Below are positions 1 to 9,003 of a DNA stretch of 64,000 bases, piece after piece (within the stretch, counting starts at the first letter, position 1; each line of letters opens with the position of its first letter). The DNA lies in NCBI GenBank assembly GCA_964371615.1, contig CAYJMS010000002.1, positions 310,001 through 374,000 of the forward strand. Direction: 5' to 3'. The position numbers and the translations under genes were made by a program. This DNA comes from SpSt-333 sp964371615 (GTDB lineage Bacteria; Bacteroidota; Ignavibacteria; UBA10030; UBA8401). Under the pieces are notes generated by a model. It was not told the DNA's origin. It saw only the letters and a list, made by a program, of their open reading frames with translations, and made no database searches.

Positions 1-372
1 GTCTCGATCATTTTGACAAAGTTTTGAAGCAACAGAGCCATTACCAACTGTTGAAGTAGTCACTAAGTATAAATTTGTTTCAGTGGGGATGATTTTTGCT
101 GATGCACCTTCAAACCACACCCGGAGGGTCTTCCAAAGATCGGTAGATGCATCAGTCAATACTGCTGGTCGAGTTAGGTGATGTTTTGTTTGTAAAAGTT
201 CATCTGGTCGACCATTTGACTCAAAGGTCACATCGTCAATAGTTTCAAGCGACACTAAAAAGTCGGAATTAACTTTAAGACGTTTGAGTGCCCAGAGCAG
301 ACCAAGTCTCGCCTGGTAAAGGTAACCCAACGCAGAATCAGCAGCAGAAAATTGGCTAACGTTAGAACTCAT
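1..372 (-). CDS. Defence-island protein, N-terminal part (Cap4/ABC-3C-like), truncated by window edge
   Basis: The frame is open from an ATG at 370-372 to the left edge (124 codons, no stop), so this is the N-terminal part of a longer protein. Visible blocks are SALGYLYQARLGLL (about residues 14-27), IDDVTFE, ELLQTKHH and LTDASTDLWKTLRVW. The pattern of an N-terminal GYLYQ helix, then a DDV strand, then an LLQ-KHH strand resembles the nuclease-like N-terminus of CBASS Cap4 effectors and proteins of ABC-three-component defence systems. That family link is from memory and is tentative. The start lies 2 nt after the hsdS stop, so the gene is almost certainly co-transcribed with hsdM-hsdS. It is not HsdR: no helicase motifs are visible in the part that can be read. 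Confidence 0.6.
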   Translation of the reverse strand, partial: MSSNVSQFSAADSALGYLYQARLGLLWALKRLKVNSDFLVSLETIDDVTFESNGRPDELLQTKHHLTRPAVLTDASTDLWKTLRVWFEGASAKIIPTETNLYLVTTSTVGNGSVASKLCQNDRD

Positions 373-374
373 AT

Positions 375-1580
375 TTATTCTTCCTTTAAATCAATGTCAC
401 CCGCCATCAACCGCGGTAACAACAAATCGCGCGTTTGACGGAGATTGGTTATTAATTGTTCCAATTTCATAATATTAATTGATAGAGGTCTGACAAAGTC
501 TCCAAATTTTTGACATAGATCAGCATTGGGTATAATGATTTGTTTTCCCATGAATTCTGGCCAATGTCCTTTATAATCATTGAATGCAATTAAATCCTTT
601 GTGGCCCAATGCAACCAATATATATTTCTAAATATTTCCGGATTTGGTAAGAAAGGTAGAACATTTTGTATTGCAGAAAATGGATAATGAACAAGACGTT
701 GATAACAAGTATGGTTTGCAAAAACAATTACTGGTGCAGATTCAGTAGCAAATACACCGGGTTCATCATCATGATATCCAATAATCCCTGACTTGCCTTG
801 ATCAAATACAGGAATGGAACCTGTTTCAAATACAGTATTTTGCTCGTACTTTTTACCAGCAGGTATTCTATTTACTACATCCTCAACAATCTTCACCTCC
901 CACCCTCCCGGAATATCCCCCAACGACGATTTCACGCGCCGGTCCTTCTCATGCCCAGGATACCGAAATTGTACGAACCACTCCCGATAGAGTGAACGGG
1001 CCATCTCTTCCAGGAAATTGATGCGGCGCTGGGAGTTTTCGATGAGATCATCGTAATATGAAAGGACATCTACAATCCTACGCTGTTTCTCTATTGGGGG
1101 AACCGGTAGTTCAATCCTTTCTAAAATATCCTGATTTAAGGACGACATCGTTGCGCCATGAGAACACTGGTTCATCATCCATTGTTGGTGAGCATCTGTG
1201 ATAAAATAATAGGATGCAAACTGCGGTTCAATTCTCGTGGAATTAAAACGAAGTCGAAGACAGTCAGAGCCTTGGAACCAACCTTCTTGCTCTTTACGAA
1301 TGAATACATGCCGTTCCACTGCACCCTTACGTCCAAAGACTATGTCACCAGATTTTAGTAAATGCGACGATAGCCGATCTCGGGTAGATTCAGAAATGTG
1401 CTCCAATTTGTCTGGTTTAATTCTACCCATACCAATATTACGAACGTTGATTACTGGAGTGCCTTCATTGGTGTATTCATTTGCTTTTAGCTGCGTTCCG
1501 AATGGACCGGTTTTTAGTTCAACTTCTCCGGATGTGACTAGTACGCTGAGTGGTATACGCGGGAAATCCGCCATTGTCAT
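375..1580 (-). CDS. hsdS: Type I restriction-modification specificity subunit HsdS
   Basis: This 401-residue protein is the DNA-recognition subunit of a type I restriction-modification enzyme. It has two target-recognition domains (about residues 10-160 and 225-370), each followed by a conserved helical spacer: LPVPPIEKQRRIVDVL near residue 160 and LLLPRLMAGDIDL at the C-terminus. The repeated layout lets one HsdS bind two half-sites and two HsdM subunits. The start codon overlaps the hsdM stop in an ATGA arrangement, indicating translational coupling; a second ATG two codons in is also possible. The recognition domains are visibly more AT-rich than hsdM, as is common for horizontally shuffled specificity domains. 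The target sequence cannot be predicted from the protein. Confidence 0.95.
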   Translation of the reverse strand: MTMADFPRIPLSVLVTSGEVELKTGPFGTQLKANEYTNEGTPVINVRNIGMGRIKPDKLEHISESTRDRLSSHLLKSGDIVFGRKGAVERHVFIRKEQEGWFQGSDCLRLRFNSTRIEPQFASYYFITDAHQQWMMNQCSHGATMSSLNQDILERIELPVPPIEKQRRIVDVLSYYDDLIENSQRRINFLEEMARSLYREWFVQFRYPGHEKDRRVKSSLGDIPGGWEVKIVEDVVNRIPAGKKYEQNTVFETGSIPVFDQGKSGIIGYHDDEPGVFATESAPVIVFANHTCYQRLVHYPFSAIQNVLPFLPNPEIFRNIYWLHWATKDLIAFNDYKGHWPEFMGKQIIIPNADLCQKFGDFVRPLSINIMKLEQLITNLRQTRDLLLPRLMAGDIDLKEE

Positions 1581-3196
1581 GACTCCAATATTTCCGCCAC
1601 ATTTAGGGCAATGGTTTGTTCAAGAGTGCGAGCGTCCATATTCAATTTTTCAAGTTCTTCATTCAAGACTTCTAATTTCTCCTTGAAATCCTCATCACTC
1701 AACTCTTCTCCCGGTGCAACACCAATGTATCGGCCGGGATTGAGGGACCATCCCTGCTTTTCGATCTCTTTCATCGTTGCCGCTTTGCAGAGGCCGGCAA
1801 TATCGGCATACTTCGGTTTCTTGCCGAACACCTCTTTGATCTTTGCTTCTGCATCGGCGCCGCCTGTCGTAAAGTCCAGCTCTTCTCCGCGATATAACCG
1901 CACAACGTTCGCAATGAATCCAAGCTGGCTTTCGGTCCACTCCCGGTGCGCGCGGTCCACCTGGCGGTAGATATGCCGCGCATCGATAAAGAGCACTTTG
2001 TCGGCCCGGGGACTCTTCCCCTTCCCTTTATCAAAGAACCACAGTGTAACCGGGAGCGTCACGGTATAGAACATGTTCGGTCCGACTGCGACAATAACAT
2101 CCACAGAACGGCTCTCGATTAGCTTCTGCCGAATCTCCTGCTCCGAACTGCGCGCATCGCTGGCGGAGTTCGCCATCACAAATCCGGCACGTCCTTTCGC
2201 ATTTAAGGATGAATGGAAGAGTTGTATCCACAGGTAGTTCGCATTATCCGTCTTGGGAAGACCGAACGGGAATCGGCGTCCCGGTCCCACTGCATCTTTA
2301 ATGCGTTCCTTATCCACCGCATTCACATTGAACGGAGGGTTCGCCAGCACAAAATCGAATGCGCCGACGGCTTTATGCGGATCGTCATAATAACTGTTGA
2401 TCTGTCCGCCGTTCCGTATATTCCCTTCCAGACCGTGTACCGCCAGGTTCATACGGCAGAGCCGTCCGGTCTCGTCGGTCTTCTCCACTCCAAAGATGGA
2501 GAGTTCTGCGCCGGGATTCTTCTTATGCTCCGCTACGAAGCGCGCGGAGGAGACAAACATGCCTCCCGAACCGCATGCCGGGTCGAGGATCTTGCCATGG
2601 AACGGTTCGATCACTTCAGTAAGAAGCCGCACGATGGAGGCAGGCGTATAGAACTCACCGCCTCCTTGTCCTTCGGTCATGGCGAACTCGCCGAGAAAGT
2701 ACTCATAGATGCGGCCGAATGCGTCGTAGTCCAGCGTAGCCGGTATCTCGGAGATCTTCTTGAGGAGTTCTTTCAGCAAGGTGCTGGTAAATAGATTGTA
2801 GGTCTTGGGAAGGATACTGCCGATATGCGGATTTTGTTTTTCAATCTCCCGCATTGCATCGTTTACTTTTGCACCGATATTTTTTGCTTCAGGTAGATTC
2901 AACAGATATTCAAACTGTGAATCCGGTGGTATGTATAATATTTGCTCAGCATGATATGCTTTCGGATCATCAATCCTGGCACCGCGTCGTGATGATATAC
3001 CGGATTTTTCTAATTTCTTACGCAGTGCGAGATATCGAACTTCTGCGAAACGAAGGAAAATAAGCCCGAGAATGGGACCGGAATATTCCTGTGCTTTCAG
3101 TCCGGAGTTAGCGCGAAATTGATCCGCGGCGTCCCAAAGTCGTTTTTCTAAAGTTTCAGTTGCTTTATCTTTTTCGGTGGGGGCGATCCAGTGCAT
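1577..3196 (-). CDS. hsdM: Type I restriction-modification DNA methyltransferase subunit HsdM
   Basis: This 539-residue N6-adenine methyltransferase modifies DNA as part of an M2S complex with HsdS. The N-terminal helical domain (about residues 10-140, including GPILGLIFLRFAEVRY) precedes the Rossmann methylase domain. The S-adenosylmethionine motif I is DPACGSGG at 205-212, and the catalytic NPPF motif IV is at 286-289. The C-terminal helices (about 480-539) would contact HsdS. The length matches full HsdM. It is the first gene of the defence operon and overlaps hsdS by 4 nt. The 162-nt spacer upstream is AT-rich and should hold the promoter, though no clear box was assigned. No hsdR is present on the upstream side. 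Confidence 0.97.
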   Translation of the reverse strand: MHWIAPTEKDKATETLEKRLWDAADQFRANSGLKAQEYSGPILGLIFLRFAEVRYLALRKKLEKSGISSRRGARIDDPKAYHAEQILYIPPDSQFEYLLNLPEAKNIGAKVNDAMREIEKQNPHIGSILPKTYNLFTSTLLKELLKKISEIPATLDYDAFGRIYEYFLGEFAMTEGQGGGEFYTPASIVRLLTEVIEPFHGKILDPACGSGGMFVSSARFVAEHKKNPGAELSIFGVEKTDETGRLCRMNLAVHGLEGNIRNGGQINSYYDDPHKAVGAFDFVLANPPFNVNAVDKERIKDAVGPGRRFPFGLPKTDNANYLWIQLFHSSLNAKGRAGFVMANSASDARSSEQEIRQKLIESRSVDVIVAVGPNMFYTVTLPVTLWFFDKGKGKSPRADKVLFIDARHIYRQVDRAHREWTESQLGFIANVVRLYRGEELDFTTGGADAEAKIKEVFGKKPKYADIAGLCKAATMKEIEKQGWSLNPGRYIGVAPGEELSDEDFKEKLEVLNEELEKLNMDARTLEQTIALNVAEILES

Positions 3197-3358
3197 AATA
3201 TTTTAAATTAAAAATTATTCAAAAACAATAAATCCACAGTTCTATCAATTTATACCTACTTTGCGAAAGTTTGTTATAACCAAGTTAAATTATAAATAAA
3301 GGCAATACAAAGTGAAGCAAGTTAATCGGTCATGCTATCGAATAGATTTATTTAAATA

Positions 3359-3787
3359 TTACTTAATGTTATATTTTTTTTGAAAATACCGGTATGCTTC
3401 AAGAATCTCCACAGTTTTCAGTTCTGCCATCTCCTTAAATTCGTTACCAAGATGCTGTACCTTATCCGGGTGGTATTTTGCGATCAGATCTTTAAAATGC
3501 ATCCGAATCTCATCGGTACTGATCCTTCCGTGCAATCCAAGTACCAACGCATAGTGCCGCTCCTTGGGATCTTCTCCTGACTGAGTGTATGGAAATGATC
3601 CCATTCTTTCGTTTTGATATTGATTGTTATATTTCTGGGAATATTGCTGTTCATACGAATACCCAAAATCTTCGTTGTTTTTCGCGGACCTGCCATTGAT
3701 CTTTTTGATGAAAAAATCAACGAGCCTAAATCCGGCGTAAAAACAAACGACGATCACAATTAATATAAGCCAGGTGGTGTTTTCCAT
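3359..3787 (-). CDS. Membrane-anchored J-domain (DnaJ-like) protein
   Basis: This 142-residue protein starts with one hydrophobic anchor (about residues 5-24). A polar, Tyr/Gln/Asn-rich linker (about 40-70) follows, and a C-terminal J domain (about 78-142) carries the diagnostic HPD tripeptide at 106-108 (KYHPDKV). J domains stimulate the ATPase of an Hsp70 partner. The anchor would hold this one at the membrane with the J domain probably in the cytoplasm, as in the DjlA or TerB-associated types. It lacks the Gly/Phe and zinc-finger regions of DnaJ, so it is not the housekeeping chaperone. It begins 18 nt after the zinc-ribbon membrane protein gene, so it is likely the last gene of a three-gene operon. 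Confidence 0.9.
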   Translation of the reverse strand: MENTTWLILIVIVVCFYAGFRLVDFFIKKINGRSAKNNEDFGYSYEQQYSQKYNNQYQNERMGSFPYTQSGEDPKERHYALVLGLHGRISTDEIRMHFKDLIAKYHPDKVQHLGNEFKEMAELKTVEILEAYRYFQKKYNIK

Positions 3788-3805
3788 TCCGCTCCTTTTG
3801 ATCCA

Positions 3806-4951
3806 TTATGATGAAAAAGAACGCAACATTACGCCTTTACAATTGGAGCATGTTCCGACTGATATAGTATATTGGGTCAAACACCGTGGACAATACGAAT
3901 GTGAACCGGATTCTTGCATTGGGTCAGATCCAAAGCTATTGAAAGGTGTGCCGTATTTCGTGTTTCCATAGTGCAGAAATGCGTTATATTCGGCTTCAGC
4001 ATACCAATCAATAATTGCATTCGAAACTGAATTTTCTGAGCGAGTTTGTATCGGATGCAATAGTTTCCGAAGGGCTTCTGTATAAAAGCTCAATCCTGTA
4101 TCTCCTAAGTTTGTATCTATAACCGGAATGGGATGGAATCGAACCAATGACGTCAATGATAGCTCTGACGGTAATCGAATTGCCATAGGAGGACAAAGCA
4201 TTATTTTGATGACCGAAGCAATCCTGCTCCACACACTATTTTTAATTAAGTTCTTCTGCGCAGAATAGTTCAACACAGCGACCGGTACTGCCAGGCTGTA
4301 TAAAAGAAAAATGATCGGGATGAGCATTGTTTCAAGTCCATACATTAACACAGCAACAGGAGCGACGATGAATGTCCCAGTAAACAAGAGCAAACATGCC
4401 ACCCGCAGCCACTGGAGATGACTTGAAATCGTATTTATCTCTTCCAATATCTGTTCGTTTGAGAATTGTTGGCCGATCACCTCCAAAAGATATTTCACTC
4501 GATCATTCGACTTCAACGATTTTAAATTATTCACGACATCAACATAATATCTGGCTTGCTCGTTACAGGAACATGAGACAAAAAATGTTCCATTAATCAT
4601 AAGCGTAGAATCGTTGGCGCATATTTGCTTGATGTCATCATACAGACATGTCGTTTGTTCTTGGGACATTCTCTTAGTGTCTAAGTAATCTACAATCGCA
4701 TATGAACAGACACCAGTGGGAGAGAGTGATAACCTCGGCACATTTGCCATATAATCCAAGCTAAATGGAGTAAACGGATTCAGGAGCGTGATCTTTTTCT
4801 GAGTCAATCCGATCAATGCATTCATGGTGGATATTTTCCGTTTCCCAGAGATGGCCAGAGTGACGATAGCATCATCATATCCCGAAAACACAAAACATTC
4901 CGTGAAGTACAGGAACATTAGAAGAGCATAGAGTGTCAATCCTTCCGACAC
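3806..4951 (-). CDS. Uncharacterised membrane protein with C-terminal zinc ribbon
   Basis: I do not recognise the family of this 381-residue protein. It starts with GTG, preceded by an AGGA-type ribosome binding site. A hydrophobic N-terminus (about residues 6-22) is followed by a soluble part with several cysteines (SCSC near 126-129). At least two adjacent membrane helices (about 184-204 and 206-228) come next. The last 29 residues form a CxxC...CxxC zinc ribbon (CPRC at 354-357, CSNC at 369-372). It starts 8 nt after the stop of the DUF2167 gene and is followed 18 nt later by the J-domain gene. The zinc ribbon and Hsp70 co-chaperone neighbour suggest a membrane-associated quality-control or assembly role, but that is inference. 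Confidence 0.8.
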   Translation of the reverse strand: MSEGLTLYALLMFLYFTECFVFSGYDDAIVTLAISGKRKISTMNALIGLTQKKITLLNPFTPFSLDYMANVPRLSLSPTGVCSYAIVDYLDTKRMSQEQTTCLYDDIKQICANDSTLMINGTFFVSCSCNEQARYYVDVVNNLKSLKSNDRVKYLLEVIGQQFSNEQILEEINTISSHLQWLRVACLLLFTGTFIVAPVAVLMYGLETMLIPIIFLLYSLAVPVAVLNYSAQKNLIKNSVWSRIASVIKIMLCPPMAIRLPSELSLTSLVRFHPIPVIDTNLGDTGLSFYTEALRKLLHPIQTRSENSVSNAIIDWYAEAEYNAFLHYGNTKYGTPFNSFGSDPMQESGSHSYCPRCLTQYTISVGTCSNCKGVMLRSFSS

Positions 4952-4959
4952 AGTCTGTC

Positions 4960-5781
4960 CTATTTATCAGTTTTTTTTGAAAAGAGTTTTTTAAAGAATG
5001 CGATTATTGCGGCGCCCCCCACGAGCAAGATCTTCCAGAGCCATTTAAAGATGCCGGTCTTTGTTGCCACTGCAGCCGCTCCACCGACCACCAGCGCTGT
5101 GAGCCCATATTCAGCGATTCTGTCACCCTGAACAAATTCCGTATATTTTTTACCTTGGATATAAGTATATCCGTCCATTATGCTATAATACTGTGGGATT
5201 ATTGATTGCAAATCCTCGGGATTCACCACCAATGTCACTCTCATCACCCCATTCCGGCCAAGAATTCGTGTGTTAAAGTTGACCACCTTGATGCCGTTCG
5301 CTTCTATTATAGTAGCCCACTCAAGATTATGGGTTATTTCGTTGTACGTGGGCTGTTTTTCCCAGCCAATTAATGTCATGATCGGCCAGCCTCGCTCTTT
5401 GCGGACAGCATTACTTTCTTCGTTTGCTGCTATTAACGATTCCAGAATTGCATCTGCATCCAGCGAGGTTTTCTCCTCATCATTGACATATCCGACTTCT
5501 GAGAATTCAAAGACAACAAACCATTCGAGACTTTCTGGACCTATGAATCCGAGTTCTTCACCGTTGATCGGATTCTGGAATTCAGTCATAAGAATACGGG
5601 TATCGTTCGCATCAGCAAAAAGGAAATTTTCGGGTATTTTTACTTCTGCCTGTTTCCCAAGTTGTCCGATGGCAGGGCCATATACCCAACGTATATTTGG
5701 GGAATCATTTTCCTGGGCTGTCGTGATGAATGGAGCGAAACAAAAAACTAAAAACACTAATATTATCAATATTTTTCCCAT
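4960..5781 (-). CDS. DUF2167 family membrane protein
   Basis: This 273-residue protein has a cleavable signal peptide (about 1-22). The DUF2167 domain covers most of the rest, including the WVYGPAIGQLG and AEVKIPENFLFADAND blocks near the N-terminus and the GWPIMTLIGWEKQPTYN block around 140-155. Two closely spaced hydrophobic segments (about 228-262) and a Lys-rich tail close the protein. The function of the family is unknown. The start is supported by a good GAGGAG ribosome binding site about 8 nt upstream. It is probably the first gene of the operon with the zinc-ribbon membrane protein and the J-domain protein. Confidence 0.88.
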   Translation of the reverse strand: MGKILIILVFLVFCFAPFITTAQENDSPNIRWVYGPAIGQLGKQAEVKIPENFLFADANDTRILMTEFQNPINGEELGFIGPESLEWFVVFEFSEVGYVNDEEKTSLDADAILESLIAANEESNAVRKERGWPIMTLIGWEKQPTYNEITHNLEWATIIEANGIKVVNFNTRILGRNGVMRVTLVVNPEDLQSIIPQYYSIMDGYTYIQGKKYTEFVQGDRIAEYGLTALVVGGAAAVATKTGIFKWLWKILLVGGAAIIAFFKKLFSKKTDK

Positions 5782-5882
5782 CTTGAAACTCCTCTCTTTT
5801 ATTTCTTCAATGATTGTATGCGAATGGAATCCTAATGGCTTGCTCCCCCTTATGGGTGTATGTTTGGTTTGTTGCGTGCGTC

Positions 5883-8291
5883 TTATTTCAAGTATTTATC
5901 CAAAAACTGCTCCTGTTCCCACAGTAGATGCAATATATTCTCTTTCGCGGCATAACCATGGCTCTCCTTCGGCAGCAGCACCATGCGCACATTCCCTCCC
6001 AATCCTTTTAACGCCTGAAAGTACCGTTCGGTCTGCAACGTAAACGTGCCGGGATTATTATCCGCTTCGCCGTGGATCAAAAGAATCGGCTTCTTCATCT
6101 TCTGCGCGGTATAGAACGGCGACATATTGTTATAGACCTCCGGCGCATCCCAAAAATTGCGCTGTTCGCTCTGGAATCCGAACGGCGTCAATGTGCGGTT
6201 GTAGGCGCCGCTGCGGGCAATGCCGCAGGCAAAATCGTTTGAGTGTGTCAGCAGATTGGCGGTCATAAATGCGCCGTAGGAGTGTCCCCCCACGGCAACT
6301 TTTGTGCGGTCGATATATCCGAGCGCATCCACCGCATCAATCGCGGCGCGGCCATTTGCCACCAGTTGCTCTATAAATGTGTCGTTCGGCTCCTTCTTCC
6401 CTTCGCCGATAATCGGGAACGACGCATCGTCCAGCACAACGTATCCTTTAGTGACCCAATAGACGAACGAACCGTAATACGGAAATGTGAACTCGTTCGG
6501 GTTTTTGTTGGATTGCCCCGCGCTGCTCTTATCCTTAAACTCTTCGGGATATGCCCAGATCAGCAGAGGGAGTTTCTCCTTCTTTGTTTTGTCGTATCCC
6601 AGCGGCAAATAGAGCGTGCCGGAAAGTTCGACTCCGTCGGCTCGTTTATATTTGATCACTTCCTTATGCACGTTCTTGATGCTCTCAAAAGGATTTTTGG
6701 TGAACGTAATCTGTTCGATCTTCTCTTTTTTCTTGAAATGCCGGAAGAAATAATTGGGATATTCGTTTTTGGACTGTATGCGGACCAGCGCAATGCTGTT
6801 CTTAAAATCTTCGATGGAGAGGATCTCTTCCATCTTATCCGTATAGGCGCTTTGATACAGCCGGGAAGATTTGAGCGACTTCAGATCAAATTCATCGATG
6901 AACGGGAACTGTCCGTTCTTTGTATATCCGGCGCCGATCAGGAAGAGTTTCCCCTTCTCAATTGCCAGAACGTTCCTGCCGTATTGGTTCTCCCTCGTCT
7001 CAAAATTTCCCGGATCGCTGTAGATATCCTGATAGTTTCGGTCATAGATCAATTTCGGCTGCGTCCCCGGTTTGGAAGGATCCAGAAGATGTGCTTTTAC
7101 ATTTCTGGTATCGTACCAGTACTCATACATAACGGCGCTCTTCTCATCCCCCCATGTAATATCCGAGAAACGAAGAATTGTCTTTGCCAGAGAGACCGGT
7201 TCGGCACTGAACGGCGCATCCCATGTAAAGACCTCGTCGCGATACTCCACCTTATTTGCCGGATCGCCCCCGTCCAACGCGGTCACATAATAGAGAGAGG
7301 CAGGTGTGTCGTCGCGCCATGACATGTTTCTCTTCCCCGTCCGGGTGGACATGAATCCCTTCGGCATCACTTCGGTCAGAGGGACTTCGTTGACCACTTT
7401 AATTTCTTTACCGCTCAAGTCATACACCGCGGTGGTTTGGGGGAATCTGGAAAGCGGAACGATGTACGAAAAAGGTTTTTTAATGGTAGTGAGCATCAGA
7501 TACTTGCCGTCCGGAGAGAATGACTGCCCGATGTAGAGATCTTTGCCCTTATACAGATCGGCTTTGCCGTTTATGTCAACGGTATATAATTCTGAAGAAA
7601 GTATCGTCTCAAAATTCTGTTCATCCGTTTTGTTTTTGAGGAGGTCTTGATACGTTCTGTTTTGAGAGACCGTTCCCGTAGCAACGGAGACAATCGGCCC
7701 TGTGGGAAGATCCTTTTTAGTATCGATCAGCGCGGGGCGGTCCGCGGGGATCATCTTAACGAGAAGCCGTTTATTGTCGTTATACCAACTGTAGGGATAA
7801 CCGTAATTGGCATTGAGTTTTGCGTCGGTCAGTTTGGTCGCTTTTGCGGTCGCCACGTCCAGCACCCAGAGCTCCACTCTTGTTGCGGTGGTATTGGTGA
7901 AAGCGATCTTGGAATCATCCGGCGACCAGGAGTTGTATTGGATTTTCGGATTTTCCGGCAATCCGGTCACCTGCGTCGGTTCGGATTTGGTATCCTTCAC
8001 TTTCCTGATCTTCAGGTTGTTTACGTACGTAACGGTGGATGAGATATTGGTGACGGGATTGATCCTGAGGCCGCCGAGGCGGAGTTCGTCCTGGTTCAGT
8101 TCATCCAGCGTCTTATACGTATTGCGATACGTCAGGAGCATGTACTCCTTTTTGGTATCCATCATCACCCCCGGCGCGCGCTCGTAATCCGCCAGTTGCA
8201 ATATGGGAGCGGAAGGGGTTTTATATGTTATATCTTCTTGAGCAACAATGATGGATGAAAAAAGGAAGAGGAGAAACGAGAGTTTTTTCAT
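5883..8291 (-). CDS. Secreted S9 family (prolyl oligopeptidase-type, S9D-like) serine peptidase
   Basis: This 802-residue exported peptidase has an N-terminal signal peptide (about 1-17), a long beta-propeller region (about 40-540) and a C-terminal alpha/beta-hydrolase domain. The catalytic triad is readable: Ser671 in GGHSYGAF, Asp744 in HGEADNNPG and His778 in KESHGYAA. The block order and the propeller text (NLKIRKVKDTKSEPTQVTG) resemble S9D glutamyl endopeptidase-like enzymes, which act on short peptides in the periplasm or outside the cell. A strong GGAGGAG ribosome binding site lies just before the ATG. The gene stands alone; its 5' flank is the heptad-repeat array at 8310-8533, so its promoter must lie within or beyond that array. 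Confidence 0.95.
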   Translation of the reverse strand: MKKLSFLLFLFSSIIVAQEDITYKTPSAPILQLADYERAPGVMMDTKKEYMLLTYRNTYKTLDELNQDELRLGGLRINPVTNISSTVTYVNNLKIRKVKDTKSEPTQVTGLPENPKIQYNSWSPDDSKIAFTNTTATRVELWVLDVATAKATKLTDAKLNANYGYPYSWYNDNKRLLVKMIPADRPALIDTKKDLPTGPIVSVATGTVSQNRTYQDLLKNKTDEQNFETILSSELYTVDINGKADLYKGKDLYIGQSFSPDGKYLMLTTIKKPFSYIVPLSRFPQTTAVYDLSGKEIKVVNEVPLTEVMPKGFMSTRTGKRNMSWRDDTPASLYYVTALDGGDPANKVEYRDEVFTWDAPFSAEPVSLAKTILRFSDITWGDEKSAVMYEYWYDTRNVKAHLLDPSKPGTQPKLIYDRNYQDIYSDPGNFETRENQYGRNVLAIEKGKLFLIGAGYTKNGQFPFIDEFDLKSLKSSRLYQSAYTDKMEEILSIEDFKNSIALVRIQSKNEYPNYFFRHFKKKEKIEQITFTKNPFESIKNVHKEVIKYKRADGVELSGTLYLPLGYDKTKKEKLPLLIWAYPEEFKDKSSAGQSNKNPNEFTFPYYGSFVYWVTKGYVVLDDASFPIIGEGKKEPNDTFIEQLVANGRAAIDAVDALGYIDRTKVAVGGHSYGAFMTANLLTHSNDFACGIARSGAYNRTLTPFGFQSEQRNFWDAPEVYNNMSPFYTAQKMKKPILLIHGEADNNPGTFTLQTERYFQALKGLGGNVRMVLLPKESHGYAAKENILHLLWEQEQFLDKYLK

Positions 8292-8309
8292 GTTGGGGAG
8301 GAGTTTTAT

Positions 8310-8533
8310 AATGATGAATTATAAATGATGAATGATGAATTATAAATGATGAATGATGAATTATAAATGATTAATGCGTGATGCGTAATGATTAATGAGT
8401 AATGGAAAACAGTAGATAGACAGCAGACAACAGATACCAGATTCCCATTTCCTTATTCCTAAAACCTAATTCCTGATTCCTGATTCCTGATTCCCAATTA
8501 CCAATGACCAATGACTAATTACCAATGACCAAT
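8310..8533. repeat. Heptad-periodic repeat array, 32 units of 7 nt (224 bp)
   Basis: Read in steps of 7 from 8310, every unit is a recognisable word with no phase break. The order is AATGATG/AATTATA words, then AATGCGT-like, AACAGAT-like, TCCTGAT-like and finally GACCAAT/TACCAAT words. Word identity drifts along the array while the 7-nt phase is kept. On the minus strand the order of word classes matches the arrays at 19074 and 30008. It lies between the DUF559 unit and the S9 peptidase gene. It resembles the short tandemly repeated repetitive (STRR) heptanucleotides known from cyanobacteria. Confidence 0.9.
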
Positions 8534-8580
8534 TTCGTGATTTCGTGGCCCCTATGGGACAGGCAGCTTTTGCTTTTGCT

Positions 8581-9003
8581 CTAAACATTTTCCCCTCTGT
8601 GCGTATGCCCGTGGTTTGGGGAGAGGGGACTGGGGTGTGTGCCTCTAATCCACCACTCTATTTGTTTCATCACACCTCTTAAATTATGCATTACATCACT
8701 CTCCTTGAAACGCAGGAATGTAATACCGAAAGACTCCAAATCTTTCTGACGGACTTCATCCTTCTGATGAGCCTCATCATTTTCGTGCGAGATGCCGTCA
8801 ATTTCAATGGCAAGCATCAATGCTGGGCAATAAAGATCAATTATATAATTGCCGACCGGTTTCTGTCTGTGAAAATCATAGCCGAGCATCTGCTTTCCAC
8901 TCAATTTCTTCCAGAGTTCGATCTCGCCCGGTGTGCTTTTGTTGCGTAATGAACGAGCAAGTTCTTTCATTTTGGGATTGTATGGAAGAAATTTTCGTTT
9001 CAT
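8581..9003 (-). CDS. DUF559 domain endonuclease-like protein
   Basis: This protein of about 140 residues belongs to the DUF559 family, which shares the very-short-patch-repair/PD-(D/E)xK nuclease fold. Visible features are STPGEIELWKKL, GYDFHRQKPVGNYIIDLYCP (the D of the fold core) and LAIEIDGISHE (the ExD/H element), followed by ITFLRFKESDV. The start is placed at the ATG at 9001-9003. A longer reading would translate part of the flanking repeat (CDGERGRGC), which is unlikely to be native. The last roughly 20 residues (THPSPLSPNHGHTHRG region) are encoded by the other inverted repeat. The gene stands alone inside a repeat-bounded unit, and its biological role is unknown. Confidence 0.85.
   Translation of the reverse strand: MKRKFLPYNPKMKELARSLRNKSTPGEIELWKKLSGKQMLGYDFHRQKPVGNYIIDLYCPALMLAIEIDGISHENDEAHQKDEVRQKDLESFGITFLRFKESDVMHNLRGVMKQIEWWIRGTHPSPLSPNHGHTHRGENV

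Noticed and set aside
8310..8533. Possible CRISPR array
   Set aside because: The period is 7 nt with no spacer of unique sequence and no direct repeat of 20-40 nt, and there are no cas genes.
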